NCBI GenBank assembly: GCA_001642005.1
Contig: LWCA01000096.1
Location: 1 to 55,349 of the forward strand
Direction: 5' to 3'
DNA length: 55,349 nt
DNA from: Intoshia linei
Taxonomy: Eukaryota; Orthonectida; Rhopaluridae
Numbering within the stretch: position 1 is the first letter of the stretch; each line of letters opens with the position of its first letter. This document shows positions 46,901 through 55,349 of the stretch, one piece after another. A program made the translations under genes and the position numbers. The notes beneath the pieces were generated by a model, which was not told the origin of the DNA, made no database searches, and saw nothing but the letters and a program-made list of their open reading frames with translations.

Positions 46901-49900
46901 TATTTGAATTTTCCAATTTATTGAATAAAATGTTATTATTTACATTAATCAATTTAGGGAAGCTATCGAAAAATAATCGTAGATGATACAATACCAGTAG
47001 ATTCAAATGGAAATGTTTTATTATTGAGAACGCAACGATTGTACGAATTATGGCCAATTATCCTGAACAAAGCGTTGCTCAAAATTGCTTCATTAGAGTT
47101 ATTATTTAAATAATATACATTTATGTATTCATGTAATCATATACTACGTGTTTCTCAAAATATTTTTTTCGATGCACTCTAAATTTTATTAAATAATTAA
47201 TAGCAATAATAATAAAAATGTTTTCAATGTTCGATGGATAAAAAAGAAATAAATATTATAAGAATTATTAATACTTTGTATAACCAGCAGTTAGCTCGGT
47301 CGGGTCGACTTTTTAAGTTATAAAATAAATTTATTTTTTTAGACCAAATTTTTTAATTGATTATAATAATAAATTAATAATTATAATTATAGACAATTAG
47401 TGCATAATAGGGTGTTTCCAAAATCATAAATACAGAAATGTATCAATAAAAAAACATGAATTTTGTTTGAATTCAAAAAAACCCTCTTATCTTGTTTCAA
47501 TTTTAGCGAAATATGTTAGAAATGTGAAAAATACATACAAATGAATTTCACGACGCTTACATCAGTGATTCCCGATTCAATAAGAATGAATTTGAACATT
47601 TTTCTTGTCTTTTCTTTTCGATAATTTTTTTTCGGCACTTTATTTAATAATATATTTTACTATATCTCCCGAACCCCCAGGTATGTAGTTTTGGACGCCA
47701 ATCGGGAATCACTGTATTACATTATATTACCTTTTAGTTACATTTCTGGAAATTATAAAAGTGAATTTGGAGAATTTAATGTTTTGCACAGTCTATTAGG
47801 ATATATACCTCATAGAATGAACATTTCCTACGATATGTATAATTTATCATCATATTTATAAATCTAATCATTTTTTTGTCATTAGAGAAAGCGATAAAAT
47901 GAGTTTGTGGAATACAATGTTAGATGATATAACTGAATATAAACAATATACTCCGGTAAAATGTATTTACATTTATGTAATAATAATATTATATTATTTA
48001 ATATTAATAGTTAATACATGAAATAATTTAAAAAAATATATCAATTAATGTTGAATATTTTAGCCTAGACCCGAGTCAACTATTGAAATGGTAGAACAGT
48101 TAACCTTAAAAGTAGATAACAAAAAAATTGACAGAAAAGAAACGAAAGGTAATGTAATATAAAACTAAAAAAATGTTAGCAGTGCTAACTTGCGTGTCTG
48201 TTTGATACTTGGTACAAACAGTAACTAAATTTGATATGAAATTATTATATATCATAATATGATTAGCAACTGTAAATGACGAAGATTCAGTTGATCGATG
48301 TATTGTTAGAACGATACATGGTTCCCTATTGGGGTCCGTGAGATTCAAATGAAAAATAAAAAAATTTATTCAACTTTTGTTTATGTTTATTAAAGAATCT
48401 TTAATATTCATTACAGAGTTACCAGATGTTAGGAATTTATCCCAAAGCCTAGACGACTATTATAGACGATCATACATTACTATTTTAAAAATCCCACTTA
48501 TATCTCACCATTTCAAAATCTAAGAGAAAAATTGTGTTTAACTAATTGTTACTTAAAACCTTACTTACTTAAATTGTGAAAAACCATGTTTCTTTTAGGG
48601 TCCAAAAAAATAAATGTTTTGAAATAGGGGTACACTATTTTAATCGGTAACTACTGTCTTAGACCGACATAATCATCGTTTTTAATAATTTATCTTTTCT
48701 TTTCATGAAATTTTTGTGGGTTTTTTCAGGGAATATTTTTAAATATTTTATAGATTTTAGGACCCAAATTTATTTGGTTTTTAATGGAAGTTTTTTTCAT
48801 ACAATTTTTAAAGATTTTGAAGATAATTTCGGGACCAAGATTTGATAGGGTTTTTAAGGCAAAAGTTTTTTAATATTTTAAAGATAATTTTTGGACTAAA
48901 ATTTTTTAGGGGATTTAACGAAATATTTTTAACATTTTATGGGATCTTCAAAATATTTAAAAATTGGGTAAAAAAATCCCTTAAAAATTTTACCAATATG
49001 CTTTTTAAGTTAAGGCTAAATTATGCATAATATATAATAATGCAGACATCAAAATTAAATTCATGAAAAAAAAAAATTAAATCAACTGAAACGATTCAAC
49101 AGTATTTTAGTGGACTTGTGAGTCATAATTGTTTTGTGGTCACAATCTTAAAACAATGTGACTAAACCTTGCTGATATGTATAATTAAATAAATGTAATA
49201 TTTAGTAAATATAAAAGACGACAAAAAGAAAAGTAATTTTAATATTATATCTACAATACCTTATATAGCGGATAAATCAAATTCATACATAAGTGAGGAT
49301 TTTTCACTTTTAAATTTACCCAAGAAAATATACATGGCTTCATATTTTTTGCACAGTTTAAAGGAGGAATCTGACGTTGTTAAAAGACAACCAAATTCAA
49401 AAAACGTAAGTGTATGTGTTAGAATTATAATGAAAAAATATTTGTATAGGCTCAGTCAATAAAAATTTGTGATAAATATGGACTAAAATATAGAGAATCG
49501 CATCCAGTATTAATTACTAGAGTTAGAAAATGTCCATTGGGCAATATAGCACCAAAATTACCTACTCCAAAATGGAAATTAATTAGACCTAGAAATGAAG
49601 ATAATATTAACGGTATTTTTGATAAAATGTATATTTAATTACACAATTGGTACAAATTTTTGCATACCAATGCTTTAATATATTTAGATCCGCATATTTT
49701 TTTACTTTTTGTTCATTTTTAAAAATTTAAACTACAATTTATTATAAAATTTACACCTTGGTCTTGCTGAGCATATCTTAATTTATCTTAGATGATGTGA
49801 AAATTAAAAGCGTTGAAATATGTTCCATATTTTTGCTTCAAAAAGAAATAGAATTCGACCCAAATCCAATAATAAGGTTTATTATTGATTGACACTAATA

Positions 49901-52900
49901 TAATTTATATTATATTTATAATAAATATAAAAAATTTTATTGTATATTAAATTCTCCTAAATCAGTGGTTCCCAAGTTGGGAATCCCAACATACTTTACA
50001 GTTAGTACCCCTAAACTGAAAAAAAATAATTTGGTACCCATAATAATTTAAATTTAGTGTAACTATGACATTATATCAATTAAAAAAATTGTTTTAAAAA
50101 TTTAAATTTGCTAATTCTCTACTTGACCAAAAATGGATATCTAAAAAATCTTTAATGATTGAACTGACGAAATAGGGACGTACATATATGTAATATGCAA
50201 CCTTAAAATCGCAGAGACTATCAAATAGACGTAAATTCATAAGGAACTAAGTATATTATTACAAATTAATTTTTATTTTATATTATTTTTGGGAATTTGA
50301 AAAATATTTATAATTTATCAGTCATAGTATTAGACGAACTGGTACCCATAATAATTTCTGGTACCAGCACCCCATTATTAGTATTTGGGAACCGCTGGCC
50401 TAAATCAAGACTGTTAAATTTTGTTGATTCATCTAAAATTCAATCTATTTATGGATAACATAAAAATTAATGAAAAATCAATTTGCGGTGGGATAAAGGG
50501 TAAAGGCATAAATGAGTGTTGTAAAATATTTCTATATTTACATTTAGTAGAAAAATTTCTACAAATACTGTTGGATCCGTTGCAAATCCACATGTTACAC
50601 ATCATCGTAAATTGAGTACCCACAATCAAGCAAATAGACAAGCAATGGTAATTTTTTAATACTTTAAAATGTAATACAAAATGTATTGAGTTTGGTCATT
50701 TTTAATCAACTTAAACCCTGAACCTTAATTAGCAGGGAGAACATTTTTGAAAATTCTAAAACTTAATAATAATAATAAAAATCATTTATAGACACATAGT
50801 AAGAATTGAAACCTTAGTCAGAAAATTGACATTAGCAATGTACAAACTGAAAGCTAGTACAACTTTTTATTGGTTTATGATACAGTGATAAATTATCACT
50901 GATAAAAAAATATAATTTAGTAAATTATGTATGTCATACATTGTATTTAAGCCAATATTTAGAATAATAACGCGGCTGTACCTAGAAAAGTATCATCCAT
51001 AGTGAAAAATGCAGGTACTATTCAATATAATAAATTTAAATTTGCTATTTTAACGCGTTACCCACTAATGAAATGAAACTATGATCACTGCATTACATTA
51101 CACGTTTTTCTGGGTGTTTTAATTTTCCTTTTTTTGAAAATCAAACAAGTTGGAGAATTTAAAAAAATATATATACGCTGATACGGATTTTAAGGCGCAC
51201 TATCAAAAGATCATAAAAATATACTAATATTAGAATTTATAATTGAATTTGATAAAAAAATATTATCTGGTGTGAACACCATAATATATTTCTAATTTTT
51301 TTGTAATATGGTTTGTAGGTATAATATGGTATCTTAATATTATCTTTAATAAGATCTACGATCAAATATTATCATATATTAAAATTAATATTAACTACGA
51401 TTATAAAATACGATCTTTTGATTTACGATCAAAAAACTACGATCATGTGATTTTACAATCATTTGAACGGACAAGGCATTACAGTACGTTTGTATATTTG
51501 TTACGCAACAAATTTAATGCATACTCTAAATACATGTTAATTTGACCTAAATATAGGTGACCACAGTCAAATATGAGATTATTAAAGTCAGCATCAAAGT
51601 GAATAGATTATCATAAACCAGTTAAAATTGAACAATTATTATTATAATGGTAACTAGCTTGACTTTTCTGTGTTTCGTACAAACATCACAAAACTCTGCC
51701 GAGGGTGGGCCTTTTTTAATTCAATTACAAATATTACTTTTAATTAGTACCCAAAAGTAAAATCTTGAATAAAAATAATACTATTCACTATTATTAATCC
51801 TTTAAATAAAATGTTCCCAAACTTTTTTCGGTGAAACCGTCACATCACATTACTTTTTATTTTAAAGTGAAATATTCTATCTTAATTTTTTGTTTGTTAA
51901 CATTTGCGTAAAGAATTTAAAAACAATTGTTATCCCATTTTTTTAATTTATTAGACAGAATGTGTGTATAATATTAAATAAAGTAAAAATAGTCCAATCC
52001 TAAAAATTGTCATAAATAGCATAAATTCCCAGAAAAAATAAAATTAAGAAACCTATTTTGTCATTTTCAATGTGATGACATATATTCAGTATCAATTTAA
52101 TAAATAAATCCTAAAAATTGTCATAAATAGCATAAATTCCAGAAAAAATAAAATTATAAACTATTTTGTTATTTTGAGTGTGATGATATATATTCAGAAC
52201 CAATTTAATAAATACTTACAAATACCAATTATGTATCAATAATTAACCGAATCTTCACTTTATAAACATTTCAGTCAAATTTTACCATTATTGCAAAGAA
52301 TTGTAATAAATATAAAAATGATAATAACAAAGTTTTATTACTTTTAGTAATTCGTTATTGTAGTTTTAATTTAAAATTAAACGAAAAGTTTTGAAAATGA
52401 AAATTTGAAATTTAAAAATTGCGTAGCAATGAAAAAAATCCGAAGGAATAATTTATATAGATTTTCACCCATATTTCTTTATTGGAAATGTATAGACATT
52501 CAATGCACATTATTTTTGAAATTGTAGGATCAATATTTACATTTTCAATTTTTATTTTAATCGAAATATTTGAAAAATATTGGTTGATAATATATTAAAA
52601 ATTTTTTTTCACCGGGAATGCGTAGATTTCTGGGGTTGAAATTTTGTATTTATATTAACTGGAATAAGCTCTATCAGATTAATCTTTTTTTTAATTTTTG
52701 GACGGTGAATTATTTCACATTTTTTGTTATAATAAAATATTTCGGAAAAAATATATAGTAGTACTAAAATACTTTTTTGACCGTGAATGCGTCACTTATT
52801 TAGATTGAAATTTTTTGTGTGTTTTAACAGGATACAACTGTACCACCTGTAAATTTTTTTAAATATAAATTTATGATAATGTTTATGATTTTAAAATCCG

Positions 52901-54502
52901 AATCAGCGCATATATTTTTTTAAATTCTCGACTTTAATTTTCAAAAAGAGGGACACTGGGGTTTTTGACATGTAAGATGTGAAATTGGGAAGTTGGAACT
53001 TATCTTAATAAATTGTCCCGGAAAAAACTGTAATTAAAATGTGGTCTTTAAAAAATTGTAAGACTGGTAGTTATTGAAATAAACGGTAACACACATACAA
53101 ACAAATATTGCATAGCATATTATATATGTCAGGATGACGAACCAAAACCATTAAAATATTATATTATATAAAAATGTGTATATTAATGAGTTTCACAATT
53201 TTAAAAGTTTTTTATACTTCATCTTCATGAGACTAAATATGTGTGATCGAATTTGATAATAAAAAATGCATAACATTAAGTGTACGATTACATAGGTCAT
53301 AGTTTTGGTTATAATTATAAAAATATTGAAGTGTTTACAATAATTAATATATTATAGAAGTAGTCGAAAAAATGACTCAATTAAAAGATTTAAATGAAGA
53401 GTCCATCATTAATGAAGTATCTCAAAAAATATATAGATTACCAAAATTATGGATGGACTATGACGATTTTGTAGTATTGTATAGGTAAATGGTTTACTAA
53501 AGATAATAAAATTGGGACATCACTTTACCAAATTAAGCATTTCAAAAACATTATATTTTCAATATCATAACTGTTAATCGAGGTCCTTGGAGCTGGCTAT
53601 AGGCTATATAAATTATCAGTCTAATATTAATCGTTTCAGGGTCTATTTTTGATTTGTAAGGTGCTTGCAGTATATTAGGTTTATTTATAATTTATCTGAG
53701 GAAAATCTATGAAAATACAGTTTTGATAAAAAAATGATCAATTGTTATTGTTTATATTATTTTTAAAAATGCATAAGTAATATAATTTTCTCTTATTTAA
53801 AAATATGCCTCTCAAAAAATTAGAAATTTAAGATTTATTGAGGATTTAAAAATATATTTTAATTATTAATAATAACATATATAGTATTTATTTATAATTT
53901 ATTTATAAGTACATATGTTTATATTATTTATAAGTATTATGTATGGAGTTGTCAACAATTAAATTAAGTTGTTCCGAGAACATTCGAGTAAAAACAATAT
54001 TATTTAGTTTTGAACAATTTTAAGTATACTTAATTTAGCGAAATAAACGTAATTCAAAAACCAAATTCATTCGTTCAAATTCTGCGTCAAAGTGATTTAA
54101 AGGTAATATTTTTTAGTTTAATTATTAAATTTTTTTATTGTATATTTTATTTGGGAGATAGAAATGTCTGCATCTTGTAAGCAATGATTCCTTTTAACTT
54201 TTCAGTTTTGTGAGTAATAAATATTTGATCCGAATAGCAGTAAAATTTAATAATAACTTAAAGTTTACTATTAAGGCTTAAAGCTTACATTTTTACAATA
54301 AAATTAATTTAAAAAACAGTAATTCACAGAAAAATTTATAAAGTAAGCCTTGAAGTGTTATAAAGAACACTTATCAGGCGATATATAATAAAAATCATTG
54401 TTATCGCTCATTTGTAGGATTATACATACATATATGCATATTAATATTTTTATTTAGCAAAATCAAAGTAGTAAATCTGAAAAAAAAGGAAACATAAATC
54501 AG
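40922..54502 (+). CDS. ADGB: Androglobin, N-terminal half (gene continues past window)
   Basis: Androglobin is a large chimeric protein, with a calpain-like N-terminus and a permuted globin, needed for sperm flagella. Sixteen exons: 40922-41058, 44228-44324, 44749-44913, 46444-46524, 46574-46840, 46958-47097, 47738-47836, 47886-47955, 48064-48148, 49206-49405, 49450-49612, 49792-49876, 50548-50647, 53358-53484, 54039-54102 and 54458-54502. Diagnostic blocks are [116 protein letters not shown] and [12 protein letters not shown]. Phases agree except between 50647 and 53358, where a small exon must be missing. The globin part lies beyond the window. Introns carry most of the local repeats, including a 3.2-kb intron 1. 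Confidence 0.92.
41285..41470. mobile_element. Second copy of the TA-flanked MITE
   Basis: The left end AAGTGGCCAGAAAAGTACGT follows TA. The interior GGTGTTAAATATAAAGCTAA and the right arm AAGTGATAGTACGTATTTTT match the copy at 13288-13441. The extreme right end is lost, and about 35 bp is duplicated or inserted in the left arm. It is in androglobin intron 1. Confidence 0.75.
41560..42835 (+). repeat. R1 composite repeat, 5'-truncated and extended
   Basis: Modules in order: CACCGGGAATGCGTAGATTT (~41905), TTTTTGACCCGTAAAATGAG (~42112), a GGGAATGCTTAATTT variant (~42319), TTTTTTGACAGTGAAGGCGT (~42470), GTGGTTTTGATAGTGAATAT (~42613) and GTGGTTTTGAACTTAAAGAT (~42750). The usual 3'-end block (~42190-42290) lies in the middle, so two partial copies may be joined head to tail. 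It is in androglobin intron 1. Confidence 0.65.
43019..43577. mobile_element. hAT-type non-autonomous element
   Basis: The left end GGTTGCCAACCTATGGCACA and the right end in reverse, CAGGGGCCCAACCTTTTACA, with matching GGCGCAT blocks inside, form degenerate inverted termini. Flanks cattaatc and gattaatg agree at six of eight bases. It is in androglobin intron 1, without a transposase. Confidence 0.6.
43803..43946 (-). other. 47-codon ORF nested in androglobin intron 1
   Basis: The frame ([20 protein letters not shown]...) has a balanced composition and is antisense to androglobin. Its length is within what chance allows in AT-rich DNA, and no domain is recognised. It is listed because no repeat explains this part of the intron. 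Confidence 0.15.
45200..45556. mobile_element. hAT-type MITE with exact 8-bp target duplication
   Basis: The left end CAGGGGTGTCAGACTCAATT and the right end in reverse, TAGAGGTATCAATTATGCGG, are imperfect inverted termini with internal GGGCCGCA blocks on both sides. Flanks atttagat are identical at 45192-45199 and 45557-45564. Length is 357 bp, with no ORF. It is in androglobin intron 3. Confidence 0.88.
45786..46375 (+). repeat. R1 composite repeat, internally deleted copy
   Basis: The start motif (TGTACTACGTACAAACAGCA at ~45800) joins through a shortened middle to the 3' module (TTTTTGACCCGTAAGATGTG at ~46195) and the standard end. The structure parallels the copy at 1139-1748, although the deletion points differ. 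It is in androglobin intron 3. Confidence 0.7.
47563..47714. mobile_element. 152-bp hAT-type MITE
   Basis: The ends CAGTGATTCCCGATT and AATCGGGAATCACTG are perfect 15-bp inverted repeats. Flanks gcttacat and tattacat agree at six of eight positions. The right end lies 23 bp before the first base of the androglobin exon at 47738, so the element supplies part of the branch-site region of that intron. Confidence 0.8.
48286..49130. repeat. R2 element interrupted by a nested hAT-like repeat
   Basis: The R2 left end (TTCAGTTGATCGATGTATTG...GATACAT) stops near 48320 and resumes near 48655 with TTAGACCGACATAATCATCG, which in intact copies follows directly. The ~330 bp between is the reverse copy of the 18.3-18.8 kb hAT-like family (GGTCCAAAAAAA and CTCACCATTTC blocks). 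The A-rich R2 interior subrepeats fill 48700-49010. It is in the androglobin intron between exons 48064-48148 and 49206-49405. Confidence 0.6.
49963..50397. mobile_element. hAT-type MITE with near-perfect target duplication
   Basis: The left end CAGTGGTTCCCAAGTTGGGA and the right end in reverse, CAGCGGTTCCCAAATACTAA, share a 14-bp terminus with few changes. Flanks tcctaaat and gcctaaat agree at seven of eight bases. Length is 435 bp. It contains two GGTACCCATAATAATTT blocks but no ORF. It is in androglobin intron 12. Confidence 0.82.
50648..51655. other. Androglobin intron sequence, no feature resolved
   Basis: A reversed R1 3'-type fragment is near 51110-51200. Phase mismatch between exons 50548-50647 and 53358-53484 implies a short unlocated androglobin exon somewhere between 50648 and 53357. 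I could not place it. Confidence 0.4.
51656..53135 (+). repeat. R1 composite repeat, near full-length copy
   Basis: It runs from the start motif (~51658) through a partly duplicated CCTAAAAATTGTCATAAATA segment (near 51998 and 52110). The modules CACCGGGAATGCGTAGATTT (~52611), TTTTTTGACCGTGAATGCGT (~52774) and GTTTTTGACATGTAAGATGT (~52960) follow, then the standard 3' end (~53110-53135). Length is about 1.48 kb. It is in an androglobin intron. Confidence 0.75.
53941..54030. repeat. Solo R3 end next to an androglobin splice acceptor
   Basis: GAGTTGTCAACAATTAAATT, then GTTCCGAG and TATTATTTAGTTTTGAACAA, match the inverted ends of the element at 27612-29319. It stops about 10 bp before the acceptor of the exon at 54039, so the intron's 3' splice region borders repeat-derived DNA. 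Confidence 0.7.
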
Positions 54503-54539
54503 GTTAAAATATTTGTGAATTATAAAATTGAATGTCTGT

Positions 54540-55349
54540 TTGACAAACACTGTTTGTGTGTTACCGTTTATTTAAAAATTGACAGTCGTAGAATTAAAAA
54601 ATTAATTTCTAATACAATTTTTCCCAGGACGTGTTTATATCTATTTATCAGTTTCAGAATTTGAGTCCTTCAGGGTCAAAAAACCATTTTTCGAGAATGA
54701 AAAATTGCGTAGCAATGAAAAAAAATCCGAAAGAATCAATTATGTAAATTTCCACTCATATTTCTTTGTTGGAAATGGGTAGACGTTCAATGCACATTTT
54801 TTTGAAATTGTAGGATTATTATTTACATTTTTATTTTTAAATTTAATTTAAATTTAATTTATTTTAATTTAATCCAACATTTGAAAAATATTGTATGACA
54901 ATATATTAAAAATTATTTTTAACCAGAAATGTTTAGATTTCTGAGATTAAAATTTTGTAATTATCCCTTACGAGACAATAACACGTCTACATGCAAAAAA
55001 ATCAACTGAAAAATTTAAATTGTTTGCCATTTTGTCAACTGGAATAAGGTCTATCAGAATAATCCTTTTTTTTAATTTTCGGACTGTTAATTATTTCACA
55101 TTTATTGTTTTAATAAAATGATTTGGAAAAAAAATATATGAATACTAAAATGCTTTTTTGACCGTGAAGTCGTCAACTTATCAGATTTAAATTTTTTATG
55201 TGTGTTAACATGATGCAACTCTACCACCTGTAAATTTTTTGAAATTCTAGAACTGTTTTCAAAAAAAGGAAGGGTAATTTGGAATTTTGGCCCTAAAAAT
55301 ATAATTTTTTTAAATTTAAATTTATGATAATGTTTATGATTTTAAAATT
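54540..55349 (+). repeat. R1 composite repeat running off the window
   Basis: A reversed 3'-type fragment (54545-54690) is followed by forward modules: AAAATTGCGTAGCAATGAAA (~54702), an AACCAGAAATGTTTAGATTT variant (~54920) and TTTTTTGACCGTGAAGTCGT (~55153). It continues past the end of the window inside the androglobin gene. Confidence 0.65.

Noticed and set aside
48842-49030. 62-codon plus-strand ORF rich in F, K and N
   Set aside because: It falls in the A/T-rich R2 subrepeats; the repeated [15 protein letters not shown] text reflects the DNA repeat, not a protein.
50421-50641. Two overlapping ORFs on both strands
   Set aside because: They overlap the androglobin exon 50548-50647, whose frame and phase are explained by the gene model. 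The upstream part has no family similarity.
1-55349. tRNA, rRNA or other structured RNA genes
   Set aside because: I looked for a tRNA B-box and acceptor pairing and for rRNA-like conserved stretches and found none that hold up.
1-55349. CRISPR array or prokaryotic operon
   Set aside because: Repeats are dispersed or inverted rather than regularly spaced with spacers, and the genes are intron-containing animal genes.

Overview
The window looks like nuclear DNA of a small-genome ciliated animal. It is very A+T-rich. Genes are split by GT-AG introns, many only 33-45 bp, with TTTAG-type acceptors. Several genes belong to families known mainly from animals (androglobin, a PKA-inhibitor-like protein, MFSD12, CXXC1/CFP1 with its animal-type C-terminal domain). 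Androglobin and a CCDC89-like coiled-coil protein point to cilia or sperm flagella. I cannot name the taxon; short-intron, AT-rich invertebrates such as flatworms or mesozoan-like parasites would fit. There is no operon, ribosome binding site, CRISPR or bacterial-type feature. Exon models were built by hand from splice signals, reading phase and family similarity. For five genes (746, 1012, 153, 484 and 337 aa) the summed exon lengths divide exactly by three.

Layout. 0.8-1.9 kb: 3' end of a cysteine-rich surface-protein gene (+). 3.7-8.4 kb: 14-exon coiled-coil gene (+). 8.46-13.6 kb: CXXC1/CFP1 (-), whose stop lies 47 bp from the coiled-coil gene's stop. 13.7-20.4 kb: DHX16/Prp2 spliceosomal helicase (+), head to head with CXXC1 over a 104-bp gap. 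20.4-20.6 kb: small hypothetical ORF (-). 20.9-21.7 kb: mitochondrial-type thioredoxin (+). 21.9-29.9 kb: MFSD12 transporter (-), 11 exons, with introns full of transposons including a Ty3/gypsy remnant. 30-36 kb: gene-poor transposon graveyard. 36.1-37.4 kb: cathepsin-F-like protease (-) broken by one frameshift. 37.8-40.2 kb: CCDC89-like coiled coil (-). 40.6-40.8 kb: PKA-inhibitor-like exon (+). 40.9 kb to the end: 5' half of androglobin (+), leaving the window.

Genes are packed tightly at their ends, with intergenic gaps of 47-170 bp, while their introns and the 30-36 kb interval carry nearly all the repeats. Repeats include: at least five hAT-type elements (one with an exact 8-bp target duplication and transposase remnant), a Tc1-type element with ~180-bp inverted repeats and an internal second binding-site-like copy, a pogo-like TA-flanked element, a short TA-flanked MITE in two copies, and three families I do not recognise. 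These three are called here R1 (composite element with a recurring ~40-bp core and a terminal-inverted-repeat-like start), R2 (inverted-repeat element with an A-rich interior of ~60-bp subrepeats) and R3 (1.7-kb element with ~100-bp inverted ends).

Functionally, DHX16 (splicing) and CXXC1 (H3K4 methylation) share a promoter region, and androglobin and the CCDC89-like gene suggest motile cilia. No previously undescribed multi-gene system was found. The R1 composite repeat and a 23-codon in-phase minisatellite at 32.1 kb are the least explained structures.
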